Assembly (NCBI GenBank): GCA_018340805.1
Contig: JACMZG010000008.1
Coordinates: 56,643,708 to 56,707,707 of the forward strand
Length of the DNA stretch: 64,000 nucleotides
Source: Microvelia longipes
Lineage: Eukaryota > Arthropoda > Insecta > Hemiptera > Veliidae
Direction: 5' to 3'
A program made the position numbers and the translations under genes. Of this stretch, positions 56,847 to 64,000 are shown in pieces; the stretch's first letter is position 1; the number at the start of each line of letters is the position of its first letter. The notes under the pieces were generated by a model. That model searched no databases, was not told where the DNA came from, and saw only the letters and a program-made list of their open reading frames with translations.

Positions 56847-57308
56847 TCACATACTAGCCATGCTTAGATTAATACAATCTTTGAATTTATAATTTAAATT
56901 TAAAAAACTCTGATTTTCAGAATTATTTATAAAATTAAAAGAAATATTTTTAAAGTAATCACTTATATTGTAAATTGGTTTCAATGTAAGCAGTCCAGAA
57001 ACTAATTTATTAAAAAGCTTAGTGCTTTCTATCTGCTTAATACTACTTGGTAAGTGATTATACAGTTTTATAGCTGAGTATTGCTGACTTTGCTGGTGCT
57101 TATTGGTACTGTGCTTTCTAGTCGTCAAGTCATGTCTGTTTCTAGTATTGTAAGTATGTACGTCTGAGTGTGTCTGTAGTTGGTCCAAGTTAGCTCTTAT
57201 TGATTTTAAATTTTTTAATATGTAGAGTGCAGGTAATGTTAGTATGTCAAGGTTTTTAAAAATCGGCTTACAGTGTGCCCTATGCTTTGCTTTTACGATG
57301 CACCTCAA
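56847..57308 (-). pseudogene. LINE C-terminal fragment
   Basis: A 153-residue frame with LPALYILKNLK, YNTRNRHDL and YSAIKLYNHLPSSIKQIES, the conserved end of many jockey/CR1-like polyproteins, followed by SGLLTLKPIYNISDYFKN. Confidence 0.82.
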
Positions 57309-57487
57309 GATTTTTTTCTGGATTCTAAGAGTTTTTTCAGCTTTGCGAGAATTTCTCTAGAAATCAATTCCATACAGCTTAGCCTCTACTAAACCATAAT
57401 AAATATTTACTAGTTCATCCTCACTTAGATATTTTCTCAGATTTTTAATAATGTAATAGCTATAATTAAGTTTTTTATTGATCGACT

Positions 57488-57970
57488 TTATATGTACATC
57501 CAGTCAAGCGTTTGATTAATATACAAACCTAAAAATGTTGCCTCCTTTACTTCCTTGATGATTTTATTGTTGTAAGTTAATTTTAAGTTGACTGTTTTTT
57601 CATCGGATCTATTCGGACTACCACCTAGCTTTAAGTACTCAGTTTTTGCTTCATTAAGTTTTAATTTATTTAACCTAACCCACGATTCTAGCTGTTTTAG
57701 AACATTGTTAGACTTAGTTTCTAAAATACTGTCACTGTCAGCACTAATGATGATCGTTAAATCGTCCGCAAATAAAACTTTTATGTCTGCTTCAGTTAGG
57801 ACTTCAGGTAAGTCATTTATATAAAGAGTGAACAGTAATGGACCTAAAATTGAACCTTGAGGCACTCCTCTTTTTAGGTACCCCACCTCTGATTGAAATT
57901 CCCCATATTGGTTGTTAACAACAGTAAATTGCTTTCTGTTTTCTAAATAAGACTTTAACAGATTATACAT
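57488..57970 (-). pseudogene. LINE RT fragment with catalytic FADD
   Basis: A 160-residue frame from MYNLLKSYLENRKQFTVV through [32 protein letters not shown] and KLTYNNKIIKEVKEATFLGL. RT catalytic residues are intact, but the frame ends in the thumb region. Confidence 0.88.
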
Positions 57971-58839
57971 GTTTCCTCTTATTCCTGCACGATATAGTTT
58001 TTTAACAAAATGTTATGATCTACTAAATCGAAAGCTTTAGTAAGATCGAATAGCAACCGATTTTTGTCTTTTATCAATACTACGTACATATTGCTTTAAC
58101 TACACCGAGAGCATTTATAGTTGATTTCATTTTCCTATAACTATATTGGCAATTAGTAAGTACCTTAAATTTTTCTAAAAAATTGTAAATCCTATTATGA
58201 ATAGCTTTCTCTAAGATTTTAGATATAATGGGTAACATGGTTATAGGTCTGTAGTTGCCCATATCAGTAGGATTACCTTTCTTTTTATCTAACGGTGTTA
58301 ACTTACCTACTTTCATAATGTCCGGGAACTCGCCCTTTTTAAACATATCATTAATTAAAAATGTCAATGGTCCTATTATTACGTGAGATATTTGTTTAAT
58401 AATTTTATTATTTAAAAAGTAAAAAATCGTAACTCCGTTTTTTTTAACCCTTGTATTATTTTACTGATTTCGTCCTCTTTAAAGTCATGTACGTATATTG
58501 TATTCTCTATAGTCTCTACGTTACCTAAATAATTATTAATTTCAACTTCAGTTACATGGTCCGTCTGTACGTCAGGTAGGTCGGTACATAGATTTTTGTT
58601 CAAACAACACGTTAGAAGTATATCAACGAAAATCATCTATGGTATACATCAATTAGTTTTTTTGGCAAACTTTTTTATCGACAGGAAAAATGTTAACAAA
58701 AAAGAGAGAGAAATGCATTTACGCATAAAGACAGCGGACTGTCAACAGTGTTGGACTCGGGAATTTTTTTTGCCCGGATTAACCGCTTTGAAAACTTGGC
58801 CTTTAGCGGTAATCAATCCATCCACTCCTGGTCTTTAAT

Positions 58840-59740
58840 TCGGGTGTGCCTACCAACTAACCCTGTTGAGGGCATTTCCTCCTAAAATAAAACAATATTA
58901 TTATTATTTACAGTAGAATTTACTTTTTTTATTACTTTTTTTCGGATTACTTCTTTTTTAAACCTAGACTTTACACGTTGTGTTTCCTAGTGAGTTATAA
59001 GACTGCATATCAATTTTACTAATATTTTATTTATTTTTTACTTATTACTATTATTAATGTATTTTTACTTTAATACCCATGATAAGGGTTCTTTCCCTGA
59101 GCTGTCAGAGCATCTGTACTGTTTTAACACGTTTTAATAATATAAATTATCTCTAGGACTTGTTTATTGTTACTCATTGTGTGCTTTTTTGTCTTATATT
59201 CTGCAGCATGTTTTTGTAAAAATATTTCTCTCTGCATCCTCTCACTTCAAAGTTGAAGGGTGTGAATAAATAGGAAAAAAATAAAAATAAAAAGTATAAA
59301 AATACCTATGAAGGTATTCTTAAACCAAGAGTACAACAGATGTTTGGAGCTACATTCTGTTGTACTGACTATAGGCGATACAGGTACGCAATCAGAGTCT
59401 TGGGCTCTACACACTAATCAATTTGTTTTATGATGAAACCAGGAAAAGCGACATGAAAGATACAATATCAGGTCTGTACTGAAGAAAATCAGGCACTTGG
59501 ACTCTGCAATCTGATGTTTCAGGTCACATAGATAAGAATCAACGGAAGGAAATGAAGGGTATGTATAAAAATAAATAAATAAAAATGAAGTAACTATGAC
59601 CGATGCGAAACATGTTGGTTCAGGTGGAGATATTAGAAGTGTTTATTCGTTTTGTGTAGAACTAATATTAGATCACTGTATAATATTAGATAACAAATTA
59701 ATAACACAAAACGGGTACATAAACTTAAGATTAGGATCAC
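58840..59740. other. AT-rich stretch, no gene recognised
   Basis: Presumed intron 2 of gene B. No motif or repeat structure identified. Confidence 0.45.
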
Positions 59741-59749
59741 AGTGTAGAG

Positions 59750-60145
59750 GGCACCACATAGGGTTTTAACAAGTGGCCGCTGCGTGGGCGGGTCATACTT
59801 AACCTATAAAACAAAGGTTAAGATAAAACGTACCAGCTACACTTACTAACTATGGTCTTAAGAATAATATCACAAAATCTAAAATTAGTAACACAACAAA
59901 TGGCCCCTATGTGACGGGTGCATACTTAACCTAAGGAAAACTAAAGGCTAAGTTAAAACTATGTACAACACTTACTTGCTAGACTAAATTTACTAACTCT
60001 GTGAAGTTTACGCCACATAGGGGTTTATTAATAACCCTTTGTGGTCTACAGCATGGACTACCCAAAAAACTAAGGCTAATTTAAAACTTGACCACAATTC
60101 TTATTAGCAACGAAATAAATAATATCACAGATAAAGTTGTTCTCG
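59750..60145. repeat. Three imperfect tandem units of about 130 bp
   Basis: Units near 59755, 59890 and 60010 share CACATAGGG...AACAA.TGGCC, CATACTTAACCTA and AAGGCTAAGTTAAAAC-like words. Too diverged to set exact ends. Confidence 0.5.
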
Positions 60146-60702
60146 TAGAGATTTAAACAGATAAGCCCTACGGGGCCGTAGAAAAGAATATACTAGATAC
60201 TAAATATAAAATAATTAGAACTTCTTTAAACCTATGTTAAGATAATACTCTAAGGCCAGAAAAGCGCCCTAGAGTGACTAGAAGACAAAGTTTATTGGTT
60301 AATGTTCTTTGAAGAGTGTATGCTCTTCGTGAAAAAAATAGTCTTTTCGTGGTTGGAACCATCTGAGAATAGCTCCTTCAAAGATTCAACAATCTGGTTA
60401 ATTTGTCGCGTTACATTCAAGGAAAATATGAGCAATCGTGAGCTGAGAATTTGAACACTGAGGACAGATGGGTTGCCTCTCACCATGAAGAAGATGACTG
60501 TGAGTCAGGCGAGTGTGGCCTGTGGCAAGTCTCGTGATGACTATTCGTTCTTTTCTAGTAATCCCAGGCATCCAAGTAAAACCATCCTTTGAATCTAAAA
60601 TTCTTCTTAATTTCGTGCCACTTACGTCCCATTGATTTATTCTGATTGTTTGACTTCTTTATTTATCTCATTTATAACATCTTCAAGTCTTACTTGAAGC
60701 CA

Positions 60703-60813
60703 GGGAGAGTCCTCTGTTATGGCCAGTCGCTAGACTCGCCATAACAGAGGACTCTCCCCTTGTAGACTCTCCCTTGAGGAGCATGTAGATCAAGCCGCTA
60801 GGCTTGATCTACA
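60703..60813. repeat. Two perfect hairpins inside the LINE remnant
   Basis: A 20-bp perfect stem at 60703-60722/60739-60758 with a 16-base loop, and a 13-bp stem at 60784-60796/60801-60813 with a 4-base loop. One arm of each is LINE coding sequence (ITEDSP and LVDQA), the other an inverted copy. Confidence 0.85.
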
Positions 60814-60822
60814 AGCTTATTT

Positions 60823-62320
60823 ATTTATTTATTTTTATTTATTTATTACATAATTTGTTAAAAGACCTTATGGTCTCATACAAATTTCTTACAAAAAAAC
60901 ATTTTTAAGTAAATAAAAAAGTAAAACAACAAGGAAATAAACTAAAAAAATAAAGAAATTATATACTTTTTGAGCAAAAGCTGTTGCAAGAGAAAGTGAC
61001 TAATGAGTATTTAGAAATTAATTATAATAGAGAAGATATCATTTAAGCTATAAAACGAAGAACAATTGATAAAAATAATAATTCATTATATATGTACATA
61101 CATACATATATAAAAATACACAGAAACACATACATAAAATGAGCTAAATGAAGTTAAAAAGAATAAAAAATTGAGAGAAAAAAACTTTTTTTTTTATTTT
61201 GTTTATTTTTAATTTTTTTTGTAAAGAAGAGCTTTTATTAAATTTCTAGATATTTGTTTTTCTAATTTATAAGATAACTGTTATAAATAGTTTTAAATTT
61301 TTTTAAATAATTCAAATCTATACATTTAGTTGTTTAATTCAAATTAAAAGATAAATAATAACCATGTATAGTATATTTATATTAGAAATGGATTGGATAG
61401 TTAGATTGCAACAACTTCTGTCATTACATAAGATTGGCGCTTATACACTTGAATAAAGAATCCAGTTAATAGCATTAATATTAAAAGATAGTTAGTAAAC
61501 TTTATTATAAAGTAGTATTGATATTGGATGAATAGAAAAGATTACAATAAAAAATTAGAAGAGTAAACAACATGAGAGGCGAAAAACCAAGAAATAAAAA
61601 ATGCATATACATATAAGAACAATTGAGCAAAACAAAAGTAAGGTAGAGTTAATTTTCACCGAGCTGAAAAGCTCTTAAGCGCAAGGCATTAATAACAAAT
61701 TCAAATAATATTTTTGCAGCTAAAGGAGTGCTGGGATTGAGCATTTGATCATAATTGTTGATAGAAAAGTAGTATCTAGATCTTGGGTTAAATCTTAAAC
61801 TTTGGTAAGCTGCACACTCTAACAAGAAATGGGCCATGCTCTCAGGCTCACTGCGGTTGCTGAGATGGCATAGTTCAAGTGGCTTTAGTTTATGAATATC
61901 TCCATTATAATATACTTTAGCAACATAACTGTTAGAAGCTCTAAGTTGGGCTATAATGTAAATTATCCCCTTTGGGGCACACAACAATAAATAGTTAGAA
62001 ACTTGTTTTAATGGCAATGGGTATTGAAAAAGGTTAGAATAATATGAAGCTGAAAGCTTACTGTAGTCTTTTTGTTTCAAATAACATTCGTAATCAAATA
62101 AAATTTCATGAATGTTATTTAGAAAATTATTAGGATTAGTTAGTAATGAAGACCAGGCATCGAGATGACCACTTAGACAGAAGTAATTTTTGATTTGAGA
62201 AGCCCAGTTGTATTTACTGAATGAATTACCAAAACTCAGGGTGTACAATCTAACAAAAGCAATTTTAGGTAATCTATCATCATGCATTTGAAGAACCTTT
62301 GCCAACCAATTGAGGGCAAG
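60823..62320 (-). mobile_element. 5'-truncated LINE insertion with 15-bp target duplication
   Basis: TCTACAAGCTTATTT occurs at 60808-60822 and 62321-62335. Between them the minus strand has a long open frame and ends in an AAATAAATAAAT-type tail at the left. Host sequence resumes in frame across the duplication, so this is a clean target-primed insertion. Confidence 0.8.
61649..62305 (-). CDS. LINE C-terminal open frame (218 codons)
   Basis: Reads MAKVLQMHDDRLPKIAFVRL, SKYNWASQIKNYFCLSG, LRASNSYVAKVYYNG, CHLSNRSEPESMAHFLLECA and AAKILFEFVINALRLRAFQL. The NW...I...G pattern and the C-X-E-X-H-X-C end resemble C-terminal regions of some LINE polyproteins. The Met is internal; reading is open upstream to the truncation point (ALNWLAKVLQM). 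Uninterrupted, consistent with a young insertion. Confidence 0.7.
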   Translation of the reverse strand: MAKVLQMHDDRLPKIAFVRLYTLSFGNSFSKYNWASQIKNYFCLSGHLDAWSSLLTNPNNFLNNIHEILFDYECYLKQKDYSKLSASYYSNLFQYPLPLKQVSNYLLLCAPKGIIYIIAQLRASNSYVAKVYYNGDIHKLKPLELCHLSNRSEPESMAHFLLECAAYQSLRFNPRSRYYFSINNYDQMLNPSTPLAAKILFEFVINALRLRAFQLGEN

Positions 62321-62719
62321 TCTACAAGCTTATTTCCGATTATTCCTATCTGGGTAGGGATCCACTTGATTCTGCTCCCTTTCATCTTCTTTCATTTTAT
62401 TTATCATTTCCAGTACTTTCTACAAGAGTGGGTCACTGGTAAACACATCTCTTAACGCTAAGGCCACACTCATAGAGTCGGTACATATCAACCACTTCTA
62501 AATCATTTCATTCCGGCTACACATATCCACTCCTTTAGCTATAGCCCAGAGTTCAGCGGTGAATATGCTGGCGCCTTTAGGGAGCTTCCATATCACTTCA
62601 CTATCTTCTAAAAATACTGCGAGGCTAACTTATTTGTCTGTTTTTGATCCATCTGTACACACGAACTTAAAATCTGTGTGCTTTTCTTTTGCTTCTAAGT
62701 ACTTTTCTTTTCTTTATAA

Positions 62720-64000
62720 ATAATTATTATTTATTTATATTTTATTTATTTATTGTTCCTTATTTATGTGTTACTTTTATCTAGAACAAGTTACACTTTG
62801 CATAAAGAGAATTTAAATTATTATGTTTTTCTCAGAAAATTTTTATCACACCTGAGAAGTCACCTTGATTCCATTTCAGGGATTCCAGTCACCTTGATAC
62901 ACATTGAAATATGAAATAACTACAAACTACATAGTATAGATTTCCCCAGACACGGACGATATGCACATATTATGGTAACTATCTGAGATACCGGTCCTCG
63001 GACGGGAGAAGAAATTCTTCAAGAAATTCATCGTTTAGATTCAAATAGAGATTTTATGTAAAAGGGGATCTAATAGAGCAAGAGCACAATATCTTGCAAA
63101 TGATATAGAGAAGGCGGAACTTATGTGAACAATTACTAAACAGGTCTGATATAGAAAGCGACCTAAAAATATGTAATTTTTTATTTTTTTCAAGTGAATT
63201 ACAGTGTACCTATTAAAGATTTAAAATAATTTTGCTAGACAATAAAAGAGTTATAAGGAATGTGATGGGTCAAAGCTTAAAAATATGGCACTTTTGGAGA
63301 TCATAATAAATTTATACCCCCCCCCCCTTTAATTTAAATCTAGTTGACAGTACAATGTCCTATTGGTTTAATTTAAATTAGATGATAATGCATAAATAAG
63401 TCAGATTAATCGTTTTATTTTTAGTCCTAGTAATCGTCTTACAAAAAAGAAATAATTTCTGAAGTAAAGAAAGAAGGAAGTGAAATAACAATAATATGCT
63501 GGCATTTCATTATGATTCGGCCGAATCTTATAAAATACATATTAGTATCGGAAAGCCAGTACATATATGTCTCATTTGTTCAGCATTAAAATGGAAGTCT
63601 GAACCCAAGGTATATTGCAGCCGCAAAGAAAAAGTTGAATTGAATGTATATTTAGCTTTAATTATATTGTTATGTCAGACCCCAACTGATTGGGCTCCTT
63701 TAAACAATCCAAAAGTAGCCCAGGTCGGGTGGTTCTGATCATAAAGAAAAAAACACAGGTTCAAAAAAGTACAAAATTTTAGAAGCAAAACCCCATTTAA
63801 AATAATACTGTATTGCCCCCGAAAGTAAATATAATAGCAAAGAAAAGGACTGTAATCAAAATTATAAAATATAAAGTCACTCTGTTTATAAAAATTACAA
63901 ATAAAACTTAACTCTAAATTAACTTTAAATTTGAATGAACAATATAACTTAAAATTTGGCATAGAATCAAAATTCTAAATTCCTCGGTAAAATCAAAATT
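62720..64000. other. AT-rich stretch, no gene recognised
   Basis: Only short frames without motifs, and a 10-base C run near 63320. Exons 1-2 of gene B were sought here and not found. Confidence 0.5.

Larger units (their letters stand above)
56690..58640 (-). mobile_element. Jockey/CR1-like LINE, RT to 3' end, 5' truncated
   Basis: Minus-strand frames: 58080-58367 (VGKLTPLDKKKGN, NYRPITMLPIISKILEKAI), 57488-57970 ([33 protein letters not shown] with the FADD box, LNEAKTEYLKLGG) and 56847-57308 (HTYNTRNRHDLTTRK, AIKLYNHLPSSIK, the usual C-terminal motif). A (TTTA)n tail on the minus strand ends near 56680. At least two frameshifts and no endonuclease. Confidence 0.88.
60290..62720 (-). mobile_element. 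RNase-H-type LINE remnant, interrupted
   Basis: The right part (62321-62720) on the minus strand encodes FVCTDGSKTDK, FTAELWAIAKG, LICTDSMSVALALRD and IKWIPTQIGIIGNKLVD, the catalytic blocks of RNase H. The left part (60290-60822) continues with LVDQA, AITEDSPWLQVRLEDVI, RIVITRLATGHTRLTHSHLL and CPQCSNSQLTIAHIFLEC, the C-terminal CCHC region of R1/I-like LINEs. Stops and shifts are present. A second LINE at 60823-62320 splits it exactly inside the LVD-QA reading. Confidence 0.82.

Noticed and set aside
56141..64000. Exons 1 and 2 of gene B within the window
   Set aside because: No match to the [14 protein letters not shown] or [15 protein letters not shown] regions was found on the minus strand; they are presumed beyond 64000.

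Overview
The window is AT-rich, intron-rich, transposon-filled nuclear DNA from an animal, most likely an insect. Two observations point there: a tandem pair of 4-coumarate-CoA-ligase/luciferase-like acyl-CoA synthetase genes, a family expanded in insects, and the company of Penelope, copia, jockey-like LINE, 5S-derived SINE and env-carrying LTR elements. The order or species cannot be fixed from the sequence alone.

Host genes. Both genes lie on the minus strand, head to tail. Gene A (3686..22426) appears complete: eight exons join in frame at canonical splice sites into 574 codons plus stop. Gene B (42159..56140) shows exons 3 to 8 of the same structure; its exons 1 and 2 should lie beyond the right edge. 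Exon lengths and phases match between copies (155, 175, 182, 156 and 273 bp for exons 4 to 8; exon 3 is 369 bp in A and 363 bp in B). The proteins are about 60 to 70 percent identical in exons 3 to 7 but about 89 percent in exon 8, which suggests gene conversion of the 3' end.

Mobile elements fill most introns and the 20-kb intergenic gap. Left to right: a 5S-SINE tail with a 27-bp tandem repeat, a (TA)n array with a hammerhead-like relic, a decayed jockey-type LINE (5.6-6.5 kb), a MITE nested in a 5S-SINE (9.6-10.35 kb), a Penelope element (14.1-16.2 kb) followed by a large inverted repeat with two intact hammerhead-like cores, an inverted-repeat element holding a LINE fragment (17.8-19.0 kb), 5S-SINEs (19.6-20.1 and 23.2 kb), copia pieces (23.7-25.0 kb), a 2-kb foldback (25.3-27.3 kb), a LINE (27.4-29.5 kb), a 7.3-kb LTR element with 5-bp target duplication and an env-like remnant but no visible pol (31.1-38.5 kb), and a chimeric copia remnant (39.4-40.3 kb). 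Inside gene B: a TIR element (44.3-45.1 kb), tandem repeats (45.7-46.5 kb), LINE and Penelope fragments (47.5-49.1 kb) and a copia element with apparently identical 157-bp LTRs (50.4-54.6 kb). The right end holds a LINE (56.7-58.6 kb) and an RNase-H LINE (60.3-62.7 kb) interrupted by a younger LINE with a 15-bp target duplication.

No rRNA gene, convincing functional tRNA gene, CRISPR array or bacterial-type operon was seen. All translations, splice joins and identity figures were made by eye and need confirmation by alignment or RNA-seq.
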